Origin: JAHFLQ01 sp964432465
GTDB taxonomy: Bacteria > Patescibacteriota > Minisyncoccia > UBA6257 > WO2-44-18
Length of the DNA stretch: 16,318 bases
Reading direction: 5' to 3'
NCBI GenBank assembly: GCA_964432465.1
Contig: CAYSNI010000037.1
Coordinates: forward strand, 1 to 16,318
Below are positions 1-8,217 of the stretch, one piece after another (within the stretch, counting starts at the first letter, position 1; the number at the start of each line of letters is the position of its first letter). Under the pieces are notes generated by a model, which saw only the letters and a list, made by a program, of their open reading frames with translations, made no database searches and was not told the origin of the DNA. The translations under genes and the position numbers were made by a program.

Positions 1-495
1 GGCCAGTAGTATCGGCGTAACTAAAGTAAAGGCGTGCATTTCAAATGCGGCACCATGCTGCATCGGCGGATATGCCAAATAAGCCGCCGAGAAAATTAAA
101 GCGAGCCAACTTTTATGTTTAGACCCGTTAAATACAATTTCCGTAATTTTAAAAACTGCCCAAGCGCCGAGCGCGACCACCAGAGCTTGAATGACCAAGA
201 GAGTTTCCGGTCCATCATAAAAAATATAGAAGGGCGCTAGAAAAACCAACAAAAAATCAGTATGGACAGCTGGACGCTTGAACTGCATCGCCGACCCCGG
301 CTTTGTCATTTCTAAAAATAAGGACCAGTCCCCCGTAGTAATCGCCCGATAAGTATTATGGACCGTTTGATGCATAATCCCGAGGTCAAAATACGAAGCG
401 TGTAAATTTTGATACCGCTGTATTGTTAAAGAAGAAAAATAAACCGCGTACGCGGTAATTAAAATCCACAAAAAATTTTTCGCAGTTAGCGCCAT
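1..495 (-). CDS. DUF2079-type polytopic membrane protein, 5' part only (runs off left edge)
   Basis: Reading leftward from ATG at 495, the frame stays open for 165 codons to the window edge, so the C-terminus is missing. The N-terminus is a membrane helix (about residues 8-24), followed by an extracytoplasmic loop with the acidic motif YFDLGI (D37) and a histidine in AVHTDF (H78). Further hydrophobic segments lie at about 80-93, 98-118 and 130-142, and a second conserved-looking block FEMHAF at 151-156. This order (Asp in the first loop, then His, then an F-x-x-H block before a Leu/Pro-rich helix) matches my memory of the DUF2079 family, which is grouped with GT-C-fold membrane glycosyltransferases. 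A sugar-transfer role is inference only. The start overlaps the stop of the upstream gene by 10 nt, which suggests translational coupling. A GGAG lies only 2 nt before the ATG, probably too close to act as a normal ribosome binding site. Confidence 0.75.
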   Translation of the reverse strand, partial: MALTAKNFLWILITAYAVYFSSLTIQRYQNLHASYFDLGIMHQTVHNTYRAITTGDWSLFLEMTKPGSAMQFKRPAVHTDFLLVFLAPFYIFYDGPETLLVIQALVVALGAWAVFKITEIVFNGSKHKSWLALIFSAAYLAYPPMQHGAAFEMHAFTLVTPILLA

Positions 496-1394
496 AACTC
501 CGGACAAAATTGGCGATTATTCGGATAAAGTATTCGGCGGCAGAACTCCTCCCCTTTTTTAAAACCAAAGAAAAATTCCCCGTACCCGGAGGCTAGGCCG
601 TAAATACAATCACCGGAAAAACCTTTTTCTATGGAGCTACAGAAAATTTCCATTTCTTTCGGTTTTGCTAGATTATTCTGCATCATCCTTTTCGCGGCGT
701 TACGAACACAAGCGTCGCGATAGGCCGTTTCCGCGCCCATACAGAACTCAAAGGCTTTTTCATATTGAGCTTCCGGCTGATGGCTATAAAAATGCTCAGC
801 GACGTGCAGGTAGCACGATTCTTTATATAATTCCGGCTGGGACGGACACGGGTGCATCAGATCTTCAGGACTCATATATGGACTAGCTTCTGCTTTGTCC
901 TGTCCGTGGCCAGCGTCAAAATTCTCCATAAAAACTCCTTCCGCGCAGACTTGTTGAAAGTGGGCGCTACCAGAAAATGATTCTTCGCATAAATTGAGGG
1001 CTTTCGGTAGATTATTGACTGTAGCGGCCATCAGTCCGTGTCCGATACCGTGCACGCAAGTCTGATAAAAATATGGGCGATTAGTCTGAGGGAATAAATC
1101 ACAAAGAGATCTAGCTTCTGCTAGCAAATTAGGGGATTTTTTTAACTGTCCCTCTGCGGCACCATGAATAAAACCGCCCGTGCAAAAATTAAGATCCTCA
1201 TCAGAAAGGTTCATCGCTTCCGAGAAAGAAGCCGCTGCCAAAGCGGTTTGCTTCCCGAGTAAGCTGGTCTCCATATGGCAATTGTCGTAACCAATGGCCT
1301 CTGTTTCAGAAAAATTAATCAAAAATGCCAGGCCGGCGATAGCAGCTAATAAAACGCCTATAGTGCTCCCCAGATGAATCACTGGTTTCCACAT
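486..1394 (-). CDS. Membrane-anchored protein with seven cysteine pairs
   Basis: 302 residues, function not recognised. Residues 9-27 form one hydrophobic helix near a short N-terminus, so this is a signal anchor or uncleaved signal with the rest outside the membrane. The remainder holds 14 cysteines at 39, 71, 98, 113, 136, 150, 183, 194, 218, 229, 252, 263, 285 and 297. From residue 98 they come in pairs 11-15 apart, and each pair recurs every 33-47 residues. The second Cys often starts a C-x-x-G-h-x-H/E-type helix: CTGGFIHG, CVHGIGHG, CAEGVFMEN, CYLHVAEH, CIYGLASG. This looks like an array of disulfide-stapled helical hairpins, loosely like the cysteine-rich Sel1-type Hcp proteins, though no Sel1 consensus is visible. 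His in repeats 1-4 could bind metal. It is the fourth gene of the surface operon, 26 nt after its upstream neighbour, and overlaps the next gene by 10 nt. Confidence 0.8.
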   Translation of the reverse strand: MWKPVIHLGSTIGVLLAAIAGLAFLINFSETEAIGYDNCHMETSLLGKQTALAAASFSEAMNLSDEDLNFCTGGFIHGAAEGQLKKSPNLLAEARSLCDLFPQTNRPYFYQTCVHGIGHGLMAATVNNLPKALNLCEESFSGSAHFQQVCAEGVFMENFDAGHGQDKAEASPYMSPEDLMHPCPSQPELYKESCYLHVAEHFYSHQPEAQYEKAFEFCMGAETAYRDACVRNAAKRMMQNNLAKPKEMEIFCSSIEKGFSGDCIYGLASGYGEFFFGFKKGEEFCRRILYPNNRQFCPELWR

Positions 1395-1420
1395 ATGATT
1401 AACTCTGTATTATGCCTCGT

Positions 1421-2476
1421 CTAAGTGCAACCCTCTCCACTGCAAGAAGTTTCCGCATAGACGCTGTAAGTATCCAGAACTGTTCCATCCGACTTTACCG
1501 CGCGCAAGCAGATGTTATTTCCAAAACCGGCCCCGCTCTGCATCAAAAGTGAGAAATCCCATAATCCGTCCTGTCCCGTACTGATACCGCTAGTGTTGGT
1601 AAAGTTATTAGCTTCTTCATAAGTTTGCGCAACGCGAGTATGGCCGCTATGCGTCGGATCATCCCCGACCGTGCTGATCGCGGCTCCGTCCACCGGAGAG
1701 GCGTTATTATAATACCTTATATAACTTGAGCTACCGCTAACATCTGCATAAGTGGCGGCTGAACAGGTAGCATTTGCTCCGGTCTGTAGTTTAAAAGCTT
1801 GACCGCTAACGCCAAGATCAGAACCAGCTACATGAATAAGAAGACGCAGTCGAAGCTGGCCAGAAACTCCCGCGCCGTAAGCGGTATCCTGATCGGCCAG
1901 TGCCGTATCCGGAGTGGCTGAATTAAGATTTCCCAGCCATCGGTATGCGCTTTGCGAGAAAGTTGCTGCTACCGTCGCTGAAGGCCGCGAAGCGGTAGTT
2001 CCCGTGGTGTAGGTATGCGCTATGCCTCCGCCGCAGAAGCCACCTTTGACGTTTATTAACTCAAAAATAGGAGTGCGTTCAATAATATTATCTAAATTCC
2101 AATAAGCCCTACCCGCACCAGCTACCTGGCTGATAGTCTTACTATTCATCTTGATATCGCAAGGCGCCAAAGAAGCCGGGCAGCTCCAACTAAATTTAAA
2201 ATCATTAGCTGGACCACTGACATCCTCTAAGCTAAAATTGCAGACTGCTTGCGATGGTAGCACCGGACAAATCGGCGGAATCAAAATTCCTTGTATGGAC
2301 TCTAAAATCTTACTTACCGAATCCGGCGCCTTACCCAAAATTTCAATTCTCGATTTCGGTGGAGAAATTTTAAATCGCACCTCGGAAAATCTTCCCTGCT
2401 GGGCATAGGCGTAGCTCCCCGAAATAAGACCGAGAGCGACCAGAAAAATAATTTGTTTTAGTTTAATCTTCTTCAT
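1421..2476 (-). CDS. Secreted protein; short relative of the adjacent 1910-residue protein
   Basis: 351 residues with a classical signal peptide (basic MKKIKLK, hydrophobic core to about 20, cleavage near YAYA-Q at 25-26). Residues about 70-145 look like a small Ig-like or beta domain with paired Cys (VCNFS, WSCPASLAPC). Residues about 175-345 form a domain common in Patescibacteria secreted proteins: an ADQDTA block, QLRLRLLIHV, FKLQ, YIRYYNN, then QTYEEANNFTN, DGLWDFSL and ICLRAVKSDG. Both domains have counterparts at the ends of the 1910-residue protein encoded immediately upstream in the operon, separated by 6 nt. It therefore looks like a shortened version of that protein. It has no transmembrane segment or sorting signal after the signal peptide, so it is probably released or held non-covalently. 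The biochemical role is unknown. Confidence 0.8.
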   Translation of the reverse strand: MKKIKLKQIIFLVALGLISGSYAYAQQGRFSEVRFKISPPKSRIEILGKAPDSVSKILESIQGILIPPICPVLPSQAVCNFSLEDVSGPANDFKFSWSCPASLAPCDIKMNSKTISQVAGAGRAYWNLDNIIERTPIFELINVKGGFCGGGIAHTYTTGTTASRPSATVAATFSQSAYRWLGNLNSATPDTALADQDTAYGAGVSGQLRLRLLIHVAGSDLGVSGQAFKLQTGANATCSAATYADVSGSSSYIRYYNNASPVDGAAISTVGDDPTHSGHTRVAQTYEEANNFTNTSGISTGQDGLWDFSLLMQSGAGFGNNICLRAVKSDGTVLDTYSVYAETSCSGEGCT

Positions 2477-2482
2477 TATATC

Positions 2483-5400
2483 TTATGGCCGAAATTCGGC
2501 ATCATTACGCCAAATGACCGGGAAAATTCCTTCATCAATTGGTAGTGAGCCATCCTCCTTAGCAATTCTAAAGCACATATAATCAACCTTGCTTTGTAGC
2601 ATCGGCTCTCCATCGCTGGTGAGTTTTTCTCGCTCCGCTTGAGAAGCACGGAAACCTGGTATTTTCAGAGAAAAATCGAAGACCGTCTGACTATTAACCG
2701 AAACTGTCTGATTTTCCGCTCTAAACGGGTTCCTCTCAACGTAAGTCTGTAATATACCGCTCGGACCAAAGGCACTTGGCAACGGAACCGCGCCATTGTT
2801 CACCCCCGGATTATCCTTGAAGACTGCGGTAGCGCCGACATCCTGCCAATCCGTAAGCGCGCTACAATTCGCCGCGTAGGCTCTAGTATAATAGTGACTG
2901 AAAAGACTGAGAAACTGAGACCGCTTCACAGAATCTGCAAGAAGATTGCTATACATTGTACTGCCCCAACCAGTTCCAATCGCGTATTGCAGTTTAAGTT
3001 TTTCGCCTTGCTTCACAAGCGCCGCCCCATCCGACTGCACTTTAACCCCTAAACGTAGTCTAGCCTCGGAAGAAGGAACGCTCCCTAAACCAATATCTTG
3101 TGTTGTCATTTTTTTAATTACCGGTTTGGTGCCCAAATAATTCGTCGCGTATGATGGGAGCGTGAAAATAATGGGGCTGTTTAACGGACTTCCCGAAACG
3201 GCCGCGGAGTCCTGATTTTTGAACCAAAGAGCCTCGGTGGCTTGCAAAGTAGACGACTTAACAACGACTTCCGCCACGGTCGGAGTAACAGAAGCTGGAA
3301 CAGCGGAATCGACAATCCCCGCCACGCGACTGACTGCAGAGCATATCGGCGTACCCGAAGGAACAAACACATTAGTACCTGAAACAGGAACATTTACTGT
3401 AGCGGCGGGCGCACTACGATAAATACTGTACACATAATCGGAAATCGCCTGATCAGCCACTAACGTGCGGTCTGGTCCAAAGACCTGAACTTTGTCAAAA
3501 TCAGCTTTGATATAACTAGAATTCGGTTGGGCGGTAACTCCAAAAATAGTGTAACTGCCGCTGGAAACCGCTTTGCACTGCTGTAGAGGAGGTGGAGAAA
3601 CTTTCGCAGGAGAACAAATCGAACGGCTGTTAATATTTTGTGGCACATCTTTATCTGTAATATAAATCCAAGGCTGACTACCAGAAGTGACCGCGGTGAC
3701 ACCTGCATATTTCAAATCTGCCTCATTAACTGGCAAAGATGACAACAAGAATAATTGCGCCAATGCGGATCGCGACCCCGACTCCTCATTAGCAAACAGA
3801 CCAGCAAATACATTCTTTATTCGAGCCAATAATGAAACGGTGTTCACGGTGCTAAATCGGAGTGAAATAAAATTGGCTGGATCAGCGGGTTTTGTAGGAT
3901 TGCCATTGTTGTCGTAGCAACGCATGGTCAGCATTACCCCTACCGCGTTATTGCCAGCGTTCACAAATGGTACTGGAGTAGCATCGGTAGCGATTAATGT
4001 TTCTTGCCCAGATCCCGCGGCATTCACTACTTCGTTCCAATAACCACCGCGAGCCAGCGGCACTTTGCTTCCAGTAAAATCGCAACGAGTAGCTCCCGAC
4101 GCATTCCAGGCAACGGTAAACTTCTTACCTTTTAGAATCGCTTTCAACACTGGGAAGCTGGTAATATGATCGTCGCTGAATCCAACGGGACTACTTTCGC
4201 TTTCTACGCTAACCAACCGGAAAGAAAGCGGTAGTGGGCTGATAATTGCCGGCGCGGATCCGTTGCCAGGAAATTGGTTGGTTATTTCTAAAATTCTTCC
4301 TACGCCCGCTGGAAAGCCTTCTCTAAAAGTCTTTCCACACTGTAATCCCAAGAAAATCGTTGATTTAGCGCCGGAGATATCCGGAACAAACACAGTAGCT
4401 TCTCCGGAAGACGGGTAGTATGGAGCGACTGCGTCACCGGTAGCAGACCAGCCCGCGCCGTCTTTTCTTAATGCGCCGCCTTGGTATGGGGAACAGCCCG
4501 CAAAGCCTTCTGGAATTTTCCAAGAAACAGTGAACGCCCGGTTCGCGGGAATTTGTCCGGTATATTTGTAACATTTCTCATAAGAATTATTCTGGTAGCA
4601 TGGCTTAGCCACAGTAGCCGCGGCGTTAACCACTCCATCCACCTTGCTTACCCAAAATTCTACTTCTGAATTAGTGATCTGACTGGTAACGTTTGGATCA
4701 CCGGTTAACGTAACCGGCACACCGCTAGTTACTACACCGCTATATACCGTTGGACCAGCAATCGAGATTAATGGAAACTTCAACTTGCCACCCGCAAGCA
4801 AAAATTGCCTAAGAGTAGTCTTTTCAACAACGCCAGAACGCTTGAGCAGATAAGTGCTATCCAAAAGATTAATCGTTGCTGAACCGTCGCCCGCCTCAAC
4901 TCGGTTTGAAAAAGAGCCATCCGGACGAATTAGATTAGTAGAAACGAATAACGGTAAATTCTGATGGGTAACTTGGTCATTAGTATCATCTGGAAGCCAT
5001 GGGTTTTTGTAATAATCCGCATTAAGAAATTCTGTTAGCAAAACGGAAAGCTGAGTTCCTGAGTCAAAACCACGGTTTCGCCATCGGATAGTAACTGGTT
5101 TAGTAATATCTATCTCTTGTCCAGGCAATGGGGAAAGAATTTCTATTTTTGGAACCACAGCATTAACTGTCAGTAAATCCCTCGCAACTATTCGATTAGC
5201 CTTATCAATTAATTGCGCTTCTAAGGCGTGTTTGCCAAAATCGTAGGTCATTCCCCTGTTCCAAAGAGCAGTATCAATATCAGCCGTAACAGCTACTACC
5301 GGAGTCGACAACACGGTTTGCCTAGAAACGCTGTTCTTGGTTTTTTCAATGATTACGGGAGTAAAACTGGAGTTGCAGATATTGGAACCAACAAATGCCA

Positions 5401-8215
5401 TTCCACAGTTCACCTGACGTCCGACGGCAAGCCCACCCGCGGACCCGGCCACGATACTTAACAGCCCAGGAGTCCGGAGATTTTCATCAATAAAACTCTT
5501 CAGGGTGTACCGATCTACTAACGTTTCGAGAGAAACACAGCTCGCGCCGGAATGATCACACAAAGTTTTTCCATCCCAAACAAAACTACCGTTTGGAGGA
5601 AGATCCTTAGCAATTAATGCACGCTCTGCCCTGTCCCAAGGTACGCTGGGAGTAAGACCTCCGCCAAAAACTCCGTAGCTAGTAGTATTAACTGATGTAA
5701 TATATGGAAGATACGGAGTAGTCGCGGGGAAATATACCGACCCGTAAGCGCTATAAGGACTCACGCTCGTTAAATCTCGCCCTGCAAGATAAAGATTAAC
5801 CCTTTCTCTTCCGCCTTTCCAAGAAATGCGAGTGGGTACGCCCAAGGTCAACACGGTATTAGGCGTCGGCGAGGTAAGCTGAACCGGATAAGCAAAGGAT
5901 GGTTCATTTGCCGGTGAATCAGCTGGCGTGTAAGTATCGCGAATAACCACCTTGTAATCTTTTGGGCTAGTGACACCGGACACTTTCCATTTTAGATAAA
6001 CCAGTCTAGTCGGATCATGTGACAAAATTGGATCGCTGTGCGATATCTCCCCGCCATCTGCCGGCGTGAGTATTTCTATTTTTTCATTTCCAGTAGGAGC
6101 GCCGACTTGAGTGGAACCGGCTTGATTGGTTTGTGCTTTTTGGCTAATATCCCAAATTGCTCTTACTACCTCAGGGTCAACAACCCGCGAACCTTTATAT
6201 AAGTCATAGATTAGTCTCGTTTCCGGTGGCGGATTGCTTCCGACCTCAGTCGAAGGGTAGATTTTAAAATATCCGCGTACCGGATCCGTAGTGACACCAG
6301 TCGGCACTACCACCGGATAGCCGGCGCTGTAAGAAGCCGCGAATGATTTTTCTAATTGCGTGCCTTCGGCACTAAAAACAATGCTCCGCGGATCCATACC
6401 AAATTGCCAAATTGACTCATTAGCAATCCGAATTACTTCGCGCGCAACATCAAGATCGGTCACCTTATTACCGGAAGCGTCAAAAACTATGACCGGACCA
6501 ATGCTCGGAGAGCTATCCTGCACAAAAGAAAGTTTAGTCGTGGCATTAATAGTACTTTGAATCGTCTTTGGAATAACTTTGTACGACCCGGCTAGAATCT
6601 GCTTTTTACAACGCGGCGGTTCGTTGCTGTTAGTTTTAGTACAATCGTTCGGACTAATATACGCAGTTCCGGAACGCTGGAATACGGACTCCCGCACCAC
6701 TGAATCAGTTTTGTCAGAAATATAGGAGATGTTCTGGCCAATATCATTTTTCGGAAACGCGTAGGCATCGGTATAAATTATATTTTTAATGGCGTTTTTC
6801 AAATCTTTTGCTAAATCAGAATCAGTAATCCCAATCGTTCGGCCAGCTGAAAGACTGCCGATATTCGCCTTATCAATAAATTCCAATCCGGTTTTAAAAT
6901 CCTGTATCACCGAGGTGGTCGGCGCATTAGTAATAAACTCGTAAGAGTATAGTCCGCCAATTAAATTAGTTTTAGAACCAATTGGCGCAACAAACTTGTA
7001 ACGACCGCCATTAACGATATCGCGCACGACTGGATTCGTATTATTGGGGACAATTTTTAAAGGATCTATGCCGGCGGCTCGAATTTCTTTTTGTGCTAAT
7101 TCTATAACTCCTCGTAAAATCGGGCCGTCAGGAACCTGGCTAGAATCTGGACCGATGATATATGGGTTTGGAGCGCCGTTGCCATATCCGACGGTGTAGC
7201 AGTTCGCGCATTCAGTATCGTATGGGGTGCGGCGAACAGGAGAAATGAGGTACGCACCGGCGGGAATATCTACCTGCTTACACTGATTAACAACTTGTGG
7301 AGCTAACGGAGCGGCTACCGATTGAGCGCAAAGCTGAGTTCCGACTGGAATGTTTACCGTATTCGCGTTAATCGCCACTGAAACTGGCGGAATCGAAGAC
7401 TCAGCGGCTAATTTGTAAATTTCGCTGGCTGCCGCGCTATCAGAAACCTTAACTCCGTTCGAATCAAAAACTTGGGGTTTAGAATAGGTTGGATTAAAAA
7501 GATTGGCATTAACACTCTTAGAGGCGCCGAGAACCGTGTACTGACCGGCGGGTATACTCTGCGCGCCGTTTCCTAAAGCTCGTAATTTGAAATTAATCAA
7601 TGCGTCCTCAGCGCGCGTACCGGCCGACAAGCGATCAGTTGGAAGAGTAACAAAGCCGTTATCATTGATAGAGAACAACTGCTTGCCATTCTTTTCAATT
7701 ACACACTCCCGAAATCCCTTGCAGATCCAATTCAGCGTGTAAGTTCGATCGTTATTAGATGAAGCACCAAGATCACACACAGGAGCAACGGCTGTAATAT
7801 TTCCCGCTAATGAGCAGGCGCCAAAAAGCTGTTCTTGAACAATCTTATTTATTTCCTCATCCGGAAGACTAGAAGGAGTAATAGTGGCTATTTCTGGAGC
7901 AAAAGGTATGGCGTAACGAAATTCCTGGAATTTTCCGGGTATTACTCTTGGCGGCTGATCAATCTTTTGTTCACTGTTAAAAAAATCAGTTACGGCTTCG
8001 AAAAAAGTCTGCCTAGTTTCGTCCGATGAGACAGGCGCCGGCTTAATTTCTTCGGGCGTGTTTATGATCGGGTCAGCACGATCAATAAATTCCGGCAAAG
8101 TTGGCGAATCAAAAAAACCAGTTATTTTTTCTAAAAAAGTCTCCGCCGTAGCCGCCTGCAAAAGAAAGCCGAAGCCTGCAATGACTAAGCCCAAATAAAG
8201 AACTATCTTCCTCAT
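2483..8215 (-). CDS. Giant secreted multidomain surface protein (1910 aa)
   Basis: The signal peptide covers residues 1-24 (MRKIV, hydrophobic core, ATA-E). After a Pro/Glu-rich stretch comes a Cys-containing Ig-like domain at about 134-212 (VCDLG, WICKGFREC). Next is a run of modules of roughly 80-120 residues built on G-x-Y-x-V followed by VFD-x-x-G-x-x-V-x-D and a helix: about 218-300, 312-390, 402-483, 536-615 and 645-692, with one more at 1547-1630. Ig-like sandwiches with I-x-I-L-T/S-P and W-K/R motifs lie at about 711-762, 778-812 and 1023-1062, and Cys-containing ones at about 1205-1295 and 1355-1455. The C-terminal domain (about 1655-1905: ARLRLGVKV, LKLQYA, QTYVERNPF, FDFSL, MCFRIAKEDG) matches that of the next gene. 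No catalytic motif, LPXTG or C-terminal membrane helix is visible. Adhesin, sheath or pilus-like structural roles are possible but unproven. The start lies 2 nt after the upstream stop. Confidence 0.85.
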   Translation of the reverse strand: MRKIVLYLGLVIAGFGFLLQAATAETFLEKITGFFDSPTLPEFIDRADPIINTPEEIKPAPVSSDETRQTFFEAVTDFFNSEQKIDQPPRVIPGKFQEFRYAIPFAPEIATITPSSLPDEEINKIVQEQLFGACSLAGNITAVAPVCDLGASSNNDRTYTLNWICKGFRECVIEKNGKQLFSINDNGFVTLPTDRLSAGTRAEDALINFKLRALGNGAQSIPAGQYTVLGASKSVNANLFNPTYSKPQVFDSNGVKVSDSAAASEIYKLAAESSIPPVSVAINANTVNIPVGTQLCAQSVAAPLAPQVVNQCKQVDIPAGAYLISPVRRTPYDTECANCYTVGYGNGAPNPYIIGPDSSQVPDGPILRGVIELAQKEIRAAGIDPLKIVPNNTNPVVRDIVNGGRYKFVAPIGSKTNLIGGLYSYEFITNAPTTSVIQDFKTGLEFIDKANIGSLSAGRTIGITDSDLAKDLKNAIKNIIYTDAYAFPKNDIGQNISYISDKTDSVVRESVFQRSGTAYISPNDCTKTNSNEPPRCKKQILAGSYKVIPKTIQSTINATTKLSFVQDSSPSIGPVIVFDASGNKVTDLDVAREVIRIANESIWQFGMDPRSIVFSAEGTQLEKSFAASYSAGYPVVVPTGVTTDPVRGYFKIYPSTEVGSNPPPETRLIYDLYKGSRVVDPEVVRAIWDISQKAQTNQAGSTQVGAPTGNEKIEILTPADGGEISHSDPILSHDPTRLVYLKWKVSGVTSPKDYKVVIRDTYTPADSPANEPSFAYPVQLTSPTPNTVLTLGVPTRISWKGGRERVNLYLAGRDLTSVSPYSAYGSVYFPATTPYLPYITSVNTTSYGVFGGGLTPSVPWDRAERALIAKDLPPNGSFVWDGKTLCDHSGASCVSLETLVDRYTLKSFIDENLRTPGLLSIVAGSAGGLAVGRQVNCGMAFVGSNICNSSFTPVIIEKTKNSVSRQTVLSTPVVAVTADIDTALWNRGMTYDFGKHALEAQLIDKANRIVARDLLTVNAVVPKIEILSPLPGQEIDITKPVTIRWRNRGFDSGTQLSVLLTEFLNADYYKNPWLPDDTNDQVTHQNLPLFVSTNLIRPDGSFSNRVEAGDGSATINLLDSTYLLKRSGVVEKTTLRQFLLAGGKLKFPLISIAGPTVYSGVVTSGVPVTLTGDPNVTSQITNSEVEFWVSKVDGVVNAAATVAKPCYQNNSYEKCYKYTGQIPANRAFTVSWKIPEGFAGCSPYQGGALRKDGAGWSATGDAVAPYYPSSGEATVFVPDISGAKSTIFLGLQCGKTFREGFPAGVGRILEITNQFPGNGSAPAIISPLPLSFRLVSVESESSPVGFSDDHITSFPVLKAILKGKKFTVAWNASGATRCDFTGSKVPLARGGYWNEVVNAAGSGQETLIATDATPVPFVNAGNNAVGVMLTMRCYDNNGNPTKPADPANFISLRFSTVNTVSLLARIKNVFAGLFANEESGSRSALAQLFLLSSLPVNEADLKYAGVTAVTSGSQPWIYITDKDVPQNINSRSICSPAKVSPPPLQQCKAVSSGSYTIFGVTAQPNSSYIKADFDKVQVFGPDRTLVADQAISDYVYSIYRSAPAATVNVPVSGTNVFVPSGTPICSAVSRVAGIVDSAVPASVTPTVAEVVVKSSTLQATEALWFKNQDSAAVSGSPLNSPIIFTLPSYATNYLGTKPVIKKMTTQDIGLGSVPSSEARLRLGVKVQSDGAALVKQGEKLKLQYAIGTGWGSTMYSNLLADSVKRSQFLSLFSHYYTRAYAANCSALTDWQDVGATAVFKDNPGVNNGAVPLPSAFGPSGILQTYVERNPFRAENQTVSVNSQTVFDFSLKIPGFRASQAEREKLTSDGEPMLQSKVDYMCFRIAKEDGSLPIDEGIFPVIWRNDAEFRP

Positions 8216-8217
8216 GG

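Noticed and set aside
3181..3708. Overlapping alternative-frame open frames inside the giant protein gene
   Set aside because: The main frame is continuous across the region with consistent domain content. These are compositional shadows.
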